A stretch of 64,000 bases of DNA from Microbacterium aurum (GTDB lineage Bacteria > Actinomycetota > Actinomycetes > Actinomycetales > Microbacteriaceae): contig NZ_JAFBCQ010000001.1 of NCBI RefSeq assembly GCF_016907815.1, positions 2,170,001 through 2,234,000 of the forward strand, written 5' to 3'. The translations under genes were made by a program, and so were the position numbers. The notes under the pieces are model-generated. The model saw only the letters and a list, made by a program, of their open reading frames with translations. It did no database searches and had not been told where the DNA came from. This document shows positions 43,657 to 52,578 of this stretch, in pieces. The stretch's first letter is position 1; each line of letters begins with the position of its first letter.

Positions 43657-44811
43657 GTGACACAGACGACACTCTTCGACCGTGATACGCCGCTCTACAT
43701 CGAGAGCGCGTCGGGCGTGTTGCCGAAGTTCCCCGCTCGCCGGAGGGAGCGATGGTTGCTCCGATTCGGATTCTTCCTCATCTTCGCCGCTGTCGCGGTG
43801 TGGTTCGAGATCGCCTCCGACGGACAGCAGACCGCGACGGCCAACGCGGAGCTGGCAGCGCGCATCGCCGATCTCCGACTCGGGGCGGGCATCGAGCCCA
43901 TCGAGGCGCTCCATCCGCTGATCACCGGCATCCTTGCATCCGTCATCCCCGGCGGTGCGTTCGGACTGTCGATCGCAGGCTGTGTCGTCGGGGCATTCCT
44001 CGTGCAGCTGATCGTCCAGTCGCTGGAGCGCAAGGCGGTTCCTCGCCCGCTCGCGGTGGCGCTCGTCGTGGCGCTCAGCCTGACGCCGATGTTCTTCTAC
44101 ATCGTCACGACGAACTTCCAGGCCGTGCTGAGCCTGACATTCTTCGGGTTCGCGATGATCGCACTCCTGCGCTTCACCACGTTCGCCAACACGCAAGCGG
44201 GATTCCGTGCGGGCTTGCTGCTGGCACTAGCTGCGTTCTCGGACACGACCGCGGCGTTCGCCGTGCTCGTCGTCGCGGCGGCCGGCCTGGTCCTGGTGCA
44301 ATCCCGGCAACGTGCCCGCCTCGCCAATGCGCTCGTGATCGCCTATCCCACCGTCGCGTTCTACGCGGCGTTCGCGGCGCTCGGAGTCGCCTTCCGCGTG
44401 GGGCCGTTCGCCATGCTCGGGGGTGCCCCTGCGTGGAGTCAGTCGAACGCCGACACGCTGCTCAGCGCTCTGGCCACCCCGGCCGGTGCGCTCTACTACT
44501 CGCCCACGGTCGTGATCGCTCTCGCCGCGGGCGTGCTGGGATACCTGTGGCTCGGGCTTGTCGGGGTGCTCCTGACCGTCAGCACCACGCTCGCGTACCT
44601 CCTCGGCTACGCGCCCCCGGGCACCGCGGGCAACAGCTTCGTCATGTCGCTGCTTTTCGCCATCGCCCTCATCCAACGGCCGCGTACGCGCCCGCACGCA
44701 TGGATCCTTGGGGGGACGGCTCTCCTGCTCCTGTGCATCGGCTGGGTGAGCGCATTCGGACGTCCCACCATCCTCACCTGGATGTCCACTCTCACGGGAG
44801 GCGCGCTATGA
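43657..44811 (+). CDS. Multi-spanning membrane protein of unknown function
   Basis: The frame from GTG 43657 gives 384 aa. After a charged N-terminus (about 30 residues) come about nine or ten membrane helices separated by short loops; the first external loop (about 55-90) is the longest. The layout recalls polytopic glycan-assembly or GT-C-like proteins, but no DD or other catalytic motif is clear. It overlaps the glycosyltransferase gene by 4 nt, so a shared exopolysaccharide role is likely. The start is uncertain: TATATT lies only 3 nt upstream. Confidence 0.75.
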   Translation: MTQTTLFDRDTPLYIESASGVLPKFPARRRERWLLRFGFFLIFAAVAVWFEIASDGQQTATANAELAARIADLRLGAGIEPIEALHPLITGILASVIPGGAFGLSIAGCVVGAFLVQLIVQSLERKAVPRPLAVALVVALSLTPMFFYIVTTNFQAVLSLTFFGFAMIALLRFTTFANTQAGFRAGLLLALAAFSDTTAAFAVLVVAAAGLVLVQSRQRARLANALVIAYPTVAFYAAFAALGVAFRVGPFAMLGGAPAWSQSNADTLLSALATPAGALYYSPTVVIALAAGVLGYLWLGLVGVLLTVSTTLAYLLGYAPPGTAGNSFVMSLLFAIALIQRPRTRPHAWILGGTALLLLCIGWVSAFGRPTILTWMSTLTGGAL

Positions 44812-46490
44812 CCGGACCGGATGTCGCCTCCGCACTGCTCGAGCGCGAGCTCCGTCACGAATACGTCCGGAATGGGTGGCTCCCCCTGCGTCGCGAGGGC
44901 GACGTCGTGGTCGTCGGGGCGGCGCAGCCGCTCGGGCGCTCCCAACGGGCTCGGGTCGAGAAGCTGATCGGCTCGCCGATAACCGTCGAGCCGATGCTGC
45001 AGTCGCGGATCGTCGGCGCTGTCATGGCGCAGTTCGGGGCGGACTTCGCTTTTGAGGCGTCGGAGGGGCTGGCGCAGCGCGACCAGGAGCTGTCGGCCAA
45101 GACGGTCCTCTCCCGCACGCAGCAGGTGTGCTTGGCCGTCGTCCTGATCCTTCTCGTCGCAGCGGGGATCCTCTGGCCTCTGCAGACGCTGATCACCGTG
45201 ATCGGCGCCGCGAGCGTCGTCTTTCTCGCCTCGACCGTGTTCAAGTTCAGCATCGCGCTGTTCGGCTCGCGCTTCGATCTCGCCGAGCGCATCGCCGCCG
45301 ACGATCTGAGGGCGCTGGAGGACGACGAGCTCCCGATCTACACCGTGCTGGTGCCCGTGTTCCGCGAGGCGCGCATCGTGGGCAGGCTCGTGGAGAACCT
45401 CGGCCGCTTGGACTACCCCGCCGAGCGCCTCGAGGTTCTCATCCTGGTCGAGGAGGAGGACGACGAGACCCGGGATGCGATCGCCCTGTCGAACCCGCCC
45501 GACAACTTCGTCGTCGTCACGATTCCGAAGGGGACCCCGCAGACCAAGCCGCGCGCCTGCAACGTCGGGCTGCAGGTGGCTCGCGGGGAGTTCCTGGTCA
45601 TCTACGACGCGGAGGACGCGCCGGAGCCGGACCAGCTCAAGAAGACCGTGGTCGCCTTCCACCGAAGCGCCCCCGAGACCGTCGTCATGCAGGCGGCGCT
45701 CAATTACTTCAACGCGCGGGAGAACGTGCTCACCCGCATGTTCGCCCTCGAGTACAGCTACTGGTTCGACTACATGCTGCCCGGGCTCGACGTGCGCGAC
45801 CTCCCGATCCCGCTCGGCGGCACGTCCAACCACTTCCGCACCGCGGCGCTGCGGGAGCTCGGCGGCTGGGACCCCTACAACGTGACCGAGGACGCCGACC
45901 TCGGGATCCGCGCGAGTGCCCTGGGATACCGCGTCGGCGTCGTCGACTCCACCACGATGGAGGAGGCGACCTCCCGGATCGGCATCTTCATCGGTCAGCG
46001 CAGCCGCTGGATCAAGGGGTACATGCAGACCGCCCTCGTGCATGCCCGCCGCCCCGTGCGCCTGCTGCGCAACATCGGGTGGCGTCGATTCGGGGCGTTC
46101 GCCCTGCTCATCGGTGGAACGCCCATCACCTTCCTCGGTGTCATCCCGTTCACGGTGATCCTCATCGCGTCGTTCCTGGTTCCGCTCGCCGAGTTGAGCG
46201 CGGTATTTCCGCCGCTGGTGCTGTGGCTCTGTCTTCTCAACTTCGTCGCCGGCAACGCGCTGATGGTCTACCTGAACATGATGGGACCGTACAAGCGCGG
46301 GGCGTTCCGGCTCGTCGCGTGGGCGCTGCTGAACCCCATCTACTGGTTGTTGCACTCCATTGCGTCCTACAAGGCGCTGTGGCAACTCATCACGAAGCCG
46401 CACTACTGGCAGAAGACCGAGCACGGATTATCGGAATGGGTCCCCGAAGCGGATGCCGAGGGGATGGCCCGGACCGGTAGCGCGCCGTAG
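44808..46490 (+). CDS. Glycosyltransferase family 2 with T2SSE_N/MshEN-like N-terminus
   Basis: The product is 560 aa. Residues 1-75 (YVRNGWLPLRREGDVVVVGA, then an IGSPITVEPML segment) resemble the T2SSE_N/MshEN domain seen in XagB and NfrB-type glycosyltransferases, some of which bind c-di-GMP; the full c-di-GMP motif is not evident. Two helices (about 105-150) precede the GT-A domain with VPVFREARI, YDAEDAPEP (DxD region), TEDADLG and QRSRWIKGY (QxxRW). C-terminal helices form the glycan channel. It is a processive polysaccharide synthase candidate, partnered with the upstream membrane protein. Confidence 0.85.
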   Translation: MTGPDVASALLERELRHEYVRNGWLPLRREGDVVVVGAAQPLGRSQRARVEKLIGSPITVEPMLQSRIVGAVMAQFGADFAFEASEGLAQRDQELSAKTVLSRTQQVCLAVVLILLVAAGILWPLQTLITVIGAASVVFLASTVFKFSIALFGSRFDLAERIAADDLRALEDDELPIYTVLVPVFREARIVGRLVENLGRLDYPAERLEVLILVEEEDDETRDAIALSNPPDNFVVVTIPKGTPQTKPRACNVGLQVARGEFLVIYDAEDAPEPDQLKKTVVAFHRSAPETVVMQAALNYFNARENVLTRMFALEYSYWFDYMLPGLDVRDLPIPLGGTSNHFRTAALRELGGWDPYNVTEDADLGIRASALGYRVGVVDSTTMEEATSRIGIFIGQRSRWIKGYMQTALVHARRPVRLLRNIGWRRFGAFALLIGGTPITFLGVIPFTVILIASFLVPLAELSAVFPPLVLWLCLLNFVAGNALMVYLNMMGPYKRGAFRLVAWALLNPIYWLLHSIASYKALWQLITKPHYWQKTEHGLSEWVPEADAEGMARTGSAP

Positions 46491-46493
46491 CGC

Positions 46494-47654
46494 TCAGGCG
46501 TGCTCCGCGAGGTGCTCGCGCAAGCTCGGGCCCTGCCGGAACTCGCGCAGCAGATGCTGGACGACGGCGCGCAGGTCGCCCTCGGCGGCATCGGCGACGA
46601 CAAGCTGCCGCGCGTAGCTGGCGCCCTCGTCGAGGATCGTCTCCAGCCCGGCGAACTCGCGGGCGCAGTGCAGTTCCTGGGCGATCAGGGCGAGGTCGGC
46701 CATCGTCTCGCGCAGATGCTCCGCGACGAGACGCTGCGTCCCCGAGGGGTCGACGATGACCCGCGCCCCCAGCCCGTAACGTGCGGCGCGCCACTTGTTC
46801 TCCCGGACGAACCAAGGCTGCAGGCTCGGCAGAGTCTCGCCCTCGTCCAGCCGACGGGAGAAGTGCTCCACGAGCGTCTGCACGAGCGCCGCGACGGCGG
46901 CGAGCTCCGGCAGCGTCGACATGCCGTCGCAGGCCCGAACCTCGATCGTGCCCCAGCGCGGCGCCGGGCGAATGTCCCAGCGCACCTCGGTCGCATCCTG
47001 TATGACACCGGTGCCGACCATGTCGTCGAGGTAGTGCTCGAACTGCGCCCAGTCGGCCAGCGGCCATGGCAGGCCGGCGGTCGGTAGCTGCTGGAACACC
47101 AGCGAACGGTTCGAGGCGTAGCCGGTGCGCTCCCCGGCCCAGAAGGGGCTCGATGCGGACAGCGCTTGCAGGTGCGGCAGGTAGATCGACAGCGCCCCGA
47201 TGATCGGAAGGACCTTATTGACGTCTTCGACCCCGACGTGCACGTGGATGCCCCAGATCATCATGTTGCGCCCCCACCATTGGGTGCGCTCGATGAGCTT
47301 GTTGTAACGGGTCTTGTCGGTGACCTGCTGGTCGTACCACTGCGCGAACGGGTGGCTCCCGGCGCACATCAGGTCGATGCCGCGCGGGGTCGTGAGGCGG
47401 CGGACCTCCGCGATCGCGTCCGCGATGTCGTCGACCGCGGCGGCGACCGTGTCACCGATGCCGCTCGTGACCTCCACTGTGTTCGTCAGCAGCTCACCGG
47501 TGACGGTGTAGCGCTCCAGCTCCGTGCGCTCCTCGAGCTCCGGCACGAGTTCGGGTGCGCGAGACACGAGATCCCCGGTGTCGGGGTCGACCAGCATGAG
47601 TTCCCACTCGAGCCCGACGGTGGAGCGGGCGGAGGTCGCGAAGGGCACCGACAT
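46494..47654 (-). CDS. Carboxylate-amine ligase, YbdK/glutamate-cysteine ligase 2 family
   Basis: The product is 386 aa from ATG 47654, where the family motif STVGLEWELMLVD begins soon after; the upstream ATG at 47702 adds a doubtful leader. IHVHVGV and RPAPRWGTIEVRACD are active-site blocks of GCS2. In organisms that use mycothiol this may not be glutathione synthesis; the true substrates are unknown. It converges on the glycosyltransferase and is divergent from rpsP. Confidence 0.9.
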   Translation of the reverse strand: MSVPFATSARSTVGLEWELMLVDPDTGDLVSRAPELVPELEERTELERYTVTGELLTNTVEVTSGIGDTVAAAVDDIADAIAEVRRLTTPRGIDLMCAGSHPFAQWYDQQVTDKTRYNKLIERTQWWGRNMMIWGIHVHVGVEDVNKVLPIIGALSIYLPHLQALSASSPFWAGERTGYASNRSLVFQQLPTAGLPWPLADWAQFEHYLDDMVGTGVIQDATEVRWDIRPAPRWGTIEVRACDGMSTLPELAAVAALVQTLVEHFSRRLDEGETLPSLQPWFVRENKWRAARYGLGARVIVDPSGTQRLVAEHLRETMADLALIAQELHCAREFAGLETILDEGASYARQLVVADAAEGDLRAVVQHLLREFRQGPSLREHLAEHA

Positions 47655-47838
47655 GGGGTCAGTCTGACACGTCGTCGCGCGGTGGTTCGCGGCATCCGTC
47701 ATGATCTGGCAAAATAGGTCGCTGGACCGCTCGCTCGACCCTCTATCCGGCGAGAAGGCCCACCGCAGAGCTTCCGCCGGGTGTGCACCCCACAGCCCAG
47801 GCGTCGTTCATCACCTCACAACACCACTCAGGAGAATT

Positions 47839-48276
47839 GTGGCTGTCAAGATCCGTCTCAAGCGCCTCGGCAAGATCCGCGCGCCCTACTACCGCATCGT
47901 CGTCGCCGACTCGCGCACCAAGCGCGATGGTCGTGTCATCGAGGAGATCGGCAAGTACCACCCCACCGAGGAGCCGTCGTTCATCGAGGTCGACTCCGAG
48001 CGGGCGCAGTACTGGCTGTCCGTCGGCGCGCAGCCGACCGAGCAGGTCGCGGCGCTGCTGAAGCTGACCGGCGACTGGGGCAAGTTCAAGGGCGACGCGA
48101 ACGCGGTCTCGACCGTGCGCACCGCCGGGGCGAAAGAGGAGTTCCAGCTGGACTCCGCCAAGAAGTCCGTCATCAAGCCGAAGGCCGAGAAGAAGGCTGA
48201 AGAGCCTGCTCCCGCCGCCGACGAGGCTGCCGAGGTCGAGGCTGGCGCCGAGGCCGAGCAGACCGACGCCGAGTAA
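47839..48276 (+). CDS. rpsP: 30S ribosomal protein S16
   Basis: The product is 145 aa from GTG 47839 after AGGAGA. The conserved [20 protein letters not shown] is diagnostic. The conserved core ends near residue 85; the last 60 residues are a Lys/Ala/Glu-rich tail typical of actinobacterial S16. It opens the rpsP-khpA-rimM-trmD operon. Confidence 0.97.
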   Translation: MAVKIRLKRLGKIRAPYYRIVVADSRTKRDGRVIEEIGKYHPTEEPSFIEVDSERAQYWLSVGAQPTEQVAALLKLTGDWGKFKGDANAVSTVRTAGAKEEFQLDSAKKSVIKPKAEKKAEEPAPAADEAAEVEAGAEAEQTDAE

Positions 48277-48281
48277 GTCCG

Positions 48282-48512
48282 TTGCTCTCCGCCGCGCTCG
48301 AGCACATCGTCAAGGGGATCGTCGATCACCCGGACGATGTCACCATCCGTTCCTCGTCGTCGCCCCGCGGCGACGTCCTCGAGGTGCGCGTGCACCCCGA
48401 TGACCGGGGCCGGGTGATCGGGCGCGGCGGGCGCACGGCGAAGGCGCTGCGCACTCTCGTGTCGGCTCTCGCCGACGGTGCGCGCGTCCGTGTCGACGTC
48501 GCGGACGACTGA
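48282..48512 (+). CDS. khpA: KH-domain RNA-binding protein KhpA
   Basis: The product is 76 aa from TTG 48282, 5 nt after rpsP. The GxxG loop IGRGGRTAKALR marks a KH domain. KhpA binds RNA broadly with KhpB and affects cell division and translation in Gram-positives. The position between rpsP and rimM is standard. Confidence 0.92.
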   Translation: MLSAALEHIVKGIVDHPDDVTIRSSSSPRGDVLEVRVHPDDRGRVIGRGGRTAKALRTLVSALADGARVRVDVADD

Positions 48513-48513
48513 C

Positions 48514-49140
48514 ATGGCCGCTGCAGGACCCGCGCGCACACAGCTGCGCGTCGGGCGACTCGTCAAGGCCCACGGCCTGAAGGGCGCCCTCAAGCTCGAG
48601 CTGTACACCGACGACCCGGACGGACGATTCGTCCCCGGTGCCGTCTTCACACTGCAGGTGCCGGAGTCCTCACCGTGGCACGGCAAGACGGTGACCGTCC
48701 GCGAGTTCCGCTGGATGAACTCGCACCCCGTGGTCTTCTTCGACGAGGTCGAGGACCGCACCGCCGCGGAGAGCATCGTCCGCGCCATCCTGTGGATCGA
48801 CCAGGACGAGTCGGCTCCCGCTGAGGACGACGCCTGGTACGACCACCAGCTCACCGGACTCGACGTCTTCCGGGACGGCGCGAGCGTAGGCCGCGTGATC
48901 CGCGTCGACCATCTGCCCGCGCAGGATCTGCTCGTGGTCCGGCCGACCGGGACCGATGACGAGATCCTCGTGCCGTTCGTGGCCGCGATCGTCCCCCAGG
49001 TCGACATCGCCGCCGGACGCGTCATCGTGACGCCGCCCGCCGGCCTGTTCGAGGACCTTCCCGGCGACGACGAGACGGATGCCGGTGCGGACGCGATCGA
49101 CGCGACCCCGGCATCCGACGACTCCGACGTCGAGCGCTGA
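48514..49140 (+). CDS. rimM: Ribosome maturation factor RimM
   Basis: The product is 208 aa, starting 1 nt after khpA. The N-terminal barrel has [16 protein letters not shown] and the PRC-barrel half [12 protein letters not shown] to [14 protein letters not shown]. It assists assembly of the 30S head around S19. An Asp/Ala-rich tail of about 25 residues is added. It is followed by trmD after 1 nt. Confidence 0.94.
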   Translation: MAAAGPARTQLRVGRLVKAHGLKGALKLELYTDDPDGRFVPGAVFTLQVPESSPWHGKTVTVREFRWMNSHPVVFFDEVEDRTAAESIVRAILWIDQDESAPAEDDAWYDHQLTGLDVFRDGASVGRVIRVDHLPAQDLLVVRPTGTDDEILVPFVAAIVPQVDIAAGRVIVTPPAGLFEDLPGDDETDAGADAIDATPASDDSDVER

Positions 49141-49141
49141 C

Positions 49142-49834
49142 GTGCGCATCGACGTCGTCACGATCTTCCCGGCGTTCTTCGACGTCCTCGAGGTGTCGCT
49201 GCTCGGGAAGGCGCGCGGCGCCGGCATCCTGGATGTCCGCGTGCACGACCTGCGGGAGTTCACCCACGACCGCCACCGCACCGTCGACGACACGCCCTAC
49301 GGCGGCGGCGCCGGAATGGTCATGAAGCCTGAGCCGTGGGGCGAGGCGCTCGACGCGATCGTGGCGGATGCCGGCGACGCGCGCCCGACTTTTCTCTTCC
49401 CCTCCCCGGCGGGCGAGCGGTTCACGCAGGCGATGGCGCGCGAGCTGTCCGCGGCACCGCACCTCGTCTTCGGCTGCGGGCGTTACGAGGGCATCGACGA
49501 GCGGGTGTTCGCCTATGCGGCGACCCTCGGCGAGGTGCGGCTGGTCAGCCTCGGCGACTACGTCCTCAACGGAGGAGAGGTCGCCGCGATGGCGATGATC
49601 GAGGCGGTCGGGCGGCTCGTCCCGGGCGTCGTGGGCAACCCGGACAGTCTCGTCGAGGAGTCCCACGAGGACGGCCTGCTGGAGTATCCGTCCTACACCA
49701 AGCCCGCGTCGTGGCGGGGGTACGACGTCCCCGACGTGCTGCTGAGCGGTCACCACGGTCGCGTCGCGCAGTGGCGCCGCGACCAGCAGGTCCAGCGCAC
49801 CCGCGAGCGCCGGCCGGACCTCCTGCCCGACTGA
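49142..49834 (+). CDS. trmD: tRNA (guanine37-N1)-methyltransferase
   Basis: The product is 230 aa from GTG 49142. The SPOUT trefoil-knot motifs are present: [28 protein letters not shown] and [11 protein letters not shown]. It methylates G37 of tRNAs reading CNN codons, preventing frameshifts. It ends the rpsP operon as usual, but rplS is displaced by 2.2 kb. Confidence 0.96.
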   Translation: MRIDVVTIFPAFFDVLEVSLLGKARGAGILDVRVHDLREFTHDRHRTVDDTPYGGGAGMVMKPEPWGEALDAIVADAGDARPTFLFPSPAGERFTQAMARELSAAPHLVFGCGRYEGIDERVFAYAATLGEVRLVSLGDYVLNGGEVAAMAMIEAVGRLVPGVVGNPDSLVEESHEDGLLEYPSYTKPASWRGYDVPDVLLSGHHGRVAQWRRDQQVQRTRERRPDLLPD

Positions 49835-49881
49835 ATCCGAAGATTCCGTGAACTCGTCCGCCTGAATCGCGCAATACGGAT

Positions 49882-50398
49882 GTGAGCACAGACTCCGAGG
49901 TGATCGGACGTTCCGGCGATGAGCCGGGGGCGTTCGCGGTTCTCTTCGACCGTCATGCGCCGGCGATCTATCGCTACGCCGCGCAGCGGATGGGAGACCA
50001 CCGGGCCGAGGACATCATGTCGGAGACCTTCCTCGTCGCCTTCGAAAAGCCTGCGTCGTGCCGGCCGACCTGCGTGCCGCGATGTATCAGGCCGCCGCGA
50101 TGATCCCGGTGTCGAGTTCGTCGACGGCCAGGCGACGCTCGACGGGCGGACCGGTGTCGCGATCGGCCGGGTGGAGGGTGCCTGGGGCACGCGGATGGAG
50201 ATCATCATCGACCCGGCGACGGGGGAGTTCATCGGCGAACGTGAGGTCGCGGTGCGCGATCTGGCGGATCAGGGGCTGCCTGCGGGCACGATCATCTCGT
50301 GGACGGCTGTCGTGATCGACGTCGTGGACAACGCCCCGGCGGGTGGGACGCCCTACGGCAAGATGGACCCGTGCGACGACGGAGCGAGCGGATGCTGA
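49882..50398 (+). pseudogene. Fused remnant: ECF sigma factor N-terminus and CU044_5270-type protein C-terminus
   Basis: From GTG 49882 about 55 residues match region 2 of an ECF sigma factor (EPGAFAVLFDRHAPAIYRYA, EDIMSETFLVAF). The frame then passes straight into LPADLRAAMYQAA, a C-terminal piece of the CU044_5270 family that normally follows such sigma genes. A one-base loss near 50111 moves it to another frame (GVEFVDGQATLDGRTGVAIG to 50398). A deletion of roughly 1 kb joining the two genes is the simplest history. Nothing here should be functional. Confidence 0.7.
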
Positions 50399-50499
50399 CC
50401 GGAACCGGCCCCGCCGACATCGTGCTGCCGCCGACCGAACCGATCCTGGTCTGGGCAGAACCGGACACCGAACCCACCGCGTAGGTTGCCGAGGAGATG

Positions 50500-50531
50500 G
50501 CGGATGCCGAGGAGAAATCCCCGGCATCCGC
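50500..50531. terminator. Hairpin between the sigma remnant and map
   Basis: GCGGATGCCG and CGGCATCCGC are perfect 10-bp arms around a 12-nt loop, downstream of minus-strand map. Confidence 0.45.
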
Positions 50532-50590
50532 TCCTCGTTATCGTGCATTCTCCTCGGGAACTGCCCCGCACCCCCGCGGCGCGCGCGGGC

Positions 50591-51367
50591 TCAGCCGAGG
50601 TGCGACCGGTCGGTGAGCACGATCGGGCCGTCGTCGGTGATGGCGATCGTGTGCTCGGAGTGCGCTCCGCGCGAGCCGTCCACACTGCGCAGGGTCCAGC
50701 CGTCGGGATCGGTCACCAGTTCGTCGGTCGTCTGCAGGAACCAAGGCTCCAGGGCCAGCACGAGGCCGGCGCGCAGCGGATATCCGCGGCCGGGCTTGCC
50801 GTCGTTGGGCACGTGCGGGTCGCCGTGCATCACACGGCCGACGCCGTGGCCGCCGAAGTCGGTGTTGATGGCGTAACCGTCGGCATGCGCGATCTCCGCG
50901 ATCGCGTGCGAGATGTCGCCGATGCGGTTGCCGACCGTCGCGGCCGCGATCGCGGCATCCAGCGCGCGCTCGGTCGTGTCGATGAGGGCGAGGTCCTCGT
51001 CGCGCGGCGTGCCGACGACGAACGAGACCGCCGAGTCCGCGACCCAGCCGTCGACCGAGACCGCGAAGTCGAGCGAGACCAGGTCGCCGTCGCGCAGCGC
51101 GTAGTCGTGCGGCAGGCCGTGCAGCACCGCGTCGTTCACCGAGGTGCAGATGACCTTGCCGAACGGGCTCGCCCCGAACGAGGGGTGGTAGTCGATGTAG
51201 CACGACTCGGCGCCGGCCTGCCGGATCAGCTCGTGCGCGCGCCGGTCGATCGCCAGGAGGTTCGTGCCCACCGTCGTCTCGGCCCGGAGCGTCGCGAGGG
51301 TCTCGGCGACGAACCGTCCCGCGGGACGCATCGCCTCGATCTCGGCGGGGGTGCGCAGCTCGATCAT
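50591..51367 (-). CDS. map: Methionine aminopeptidase, type I
   Basis: The product is 258 aa. ATG 51367 has GAAAGGA upstream, and IELRTPAEIEAMRPAG is the usual opening. The five metal ligands are in VSLDFAVSVDGWVADSA, GGHGVGRVMHGDP, LALEPWF and GAHSEHTIAI. It removes initiator Met from nascent chains. The gene lies between trmD and rplS and is divergent from a small membrane protein. Confidence 0.95.
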   Translation of the reverse strand: MIELRTPAEIEAMRPAGRFVAETLATLRAETTVGTNLLAIDRRAHELIRQAGAESCYIDYHPSFGASPFGKVICTSVNDAVLHGLPHDYALRDGDLVSLDFAVSVDGWVADSAVSFVVGTPRDEDLALIDTTERALDAAIAAATVGNRIGDISHAIAEIAHADGYAINTDFGGHGVGRVMHGDPHVPNDGKPGRGYPLRAGLVLALEPWFLQTTDELVTDPDGWTLRSVDGSRGAHSEHTIAITDDGPIVLTDRSHLG

Positions 51368-51406
51368 CGTGATCCTTTCGTCAGCATCCATTGTGGCTGA
51401 CCGGCG

Positions 51407-51412
51407 TAGCAT
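51407..51412 (+). promoter_or_regulatory. -10 box of leaderless membrane-protein gene
   Basis: TAGCAT is followed by 7 nt and ATG 51420, while the map start lies 52 nt away on the other strand. Confidence 0.45.
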
Positions 51413-51419
51413 CGAAGGC

Positions 51420-51911
51420 ATGTGGTTGCGTCAAGCGTTCTTCCGGTGGCTGATCCCGGCAGCGTTCCTGCTGCCGTTGTGGCTGCTCATCGGCTGGATC
51501 GTCTTCGGCGCGAACCCGTGGGCGCTGCTGTGGGTCATCGTCTCCGCCCCGATCGTGCTCGTGTGGCAGGTCATCCTGACTCTCCTCATCCGCGCCCGGG
51601 GGACAGTGCGCGCGGGGCGCGCGGTCTCCTGGACCGACCTCGGTGTGGTCGGCGCCTGGCACGTGCTCGTCATCGCGCTCGGCGTCTTCGACGGACGCTG
51701 GTGGTGGCCGGTGTTCGCCCTGACGATCGCCGTGGGTATCGCGGCCATGTGGACATCGCTGTCGCAGCTGTGGCGTGAGGCGAAGCCGGCGCCGGTGCTG
51801 CTGCGCACGCCCGACGGCGTCGGGTACGTGCCCGCCCCTCGCCCGGAGGCGCCGCGAGTGGTCGACGAGGAGATCGTCATCATCCGCGAGAAGACCCCGC
51901 CGCCCGCTTGA
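51420..51911 (+). CDS. Small membrane protein of unknown function
   Basis: The product is 163 aa from ATG 51420. Four hydrophobic segments are seen (about 8-30, 33-58, 73-92 and 98-116), rich in Trp. The C-terminal 45 residues are cytoplasmic and charged, ending near EEIVIIREKTPPPA. I do not recognise a family. The next gene is rplS, 164 nt downstream. Confidence 0.7.
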   Translation: MWLRQAFFRWLIPAAFLLPLWLLIGWIVFGANPWALLWVIVSAPIVLVWQVILTLLIRARGTVRAGRAVSWTDLGVVGAWHVLVIALGVFDGRWWWPVFALTIAVGIAAMWTSLSQLWREAKPAPVLLRTPDGVGYVPAPRPEAPRVVDEEIVIIREKTPPPA

Positions 51912-51953
51912 GTGCGTTTTGGTGGGGTGCGCCATCCATGGCAGAATGGATGC

Positions 51954-52017
51954 TTGTGCCCTGAACAGGCTCTGCCTCAGGGGAGCACGGATCCGGTGAC
52001 GGATGCCGGGGGCACAA
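51954..52017 (+). ncRNA. Candidate structured leader of rplS
   Basis: TTGTGCCC (51954-51961) is complementary to GGGCACAA (52010-52017), closing a 48-nt loop. Inside, CCCTGA (51959-51964) can pair with TCAGGG (51978-51983), competing with the outer stem. A CAGAAT -10-like box lies at 51942-51947. Mutually exclusive stems before a ribosomal-protein gene suggest autoregulation by L19, but no known motif was matched. Confidence 0.35.
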
Positions 52018-52075
52018 ACCCATCCTTTCCAGAACTCTCGCGGTCGACCTGTGGCGGCTGCAGGAAGTGAAGATC

Positions 52076-52423
52076 ATGCAGATCCTCGACGCCGTCGACG
52101 CAGCATCGCTGCGCAGCGACATCCCCGCTTTCGGTCCCGGTGACACCGTCAAGGTGCACGTCAACATCACCGAGGGCAACCGCTCCCGCATCCAGGTCTT
52201 CCAGGGCGTCGTCATCGGCCGCTCCGGCGACGGTGTGCGCGAGACCTTCACGGTCCGCAAGATCAGCTTCCAGGTGGGCGTGGAGCGCACCTTCCCGGTG
52301 CACAGCCCCGTGATCGACCACATCGAGGTCGTCACCCGTGGCGACGTGCGCCGCGCCAAGCTGTACTACCTGCGCAACCTCCGCGGCAAGAAGGCGAAGA
52401 TCAAGGAGAAGCGCGAGCACTGA
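52076..52423 (+). CDS. rplS: 50S ribosomal protein L19
   Basis: The product is 115 aa. ATG 52076 ([13 protein letters not shown]) is preferred over GTG 52067 because AGGAAG lies at a suitable distance. [14 protein letters not shown], the [14 protein letters not shown] core and [14 protein letters not shown] are diagnostic. L19 sits at the 30S-50S interface. A strong terminator follows. Confidence 0.97.
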   Translation: MQILDAVDAASLRSDIPAFGPGDTVKVHVNITEGNRSRIQVFQGVVIGRSGDGVRETFTVRKISFQVGVERTFPVHSPVIDHIEVVTRGDVRRAKLYYLRNLRGKKAKIKEKREH

Positions 52424-52436
52424 GCTCGGCCTCTTG

Positions 52437-52465
52437 GATGCCCCGGACCGTTGGTCCGGGGCATC
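52437..52465 (+). terminator. rplS terminator
   Basis: GATGCCCCGGACC pairs perfectly with GGTCCGGGGCATC across a GTT loop. Confidence 0.75.
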
Positions 52466-52578
52466 CGTCGTTCCCGGGCGCGGATCGCGGTCGTGGCGCG
52501 ACGTGGATCGCGCCCGGGATGTGCGACCCTTGGGGGGCGGCAACCGACCCACGGGCACGCCGACGAGAAAGACGCTGC

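Noticed and set aside
44607..46424. Minus-strand frame of 605 codons
   Set aside because: It is antisense to the glycosyltransferase gene and has no recognisable domain.
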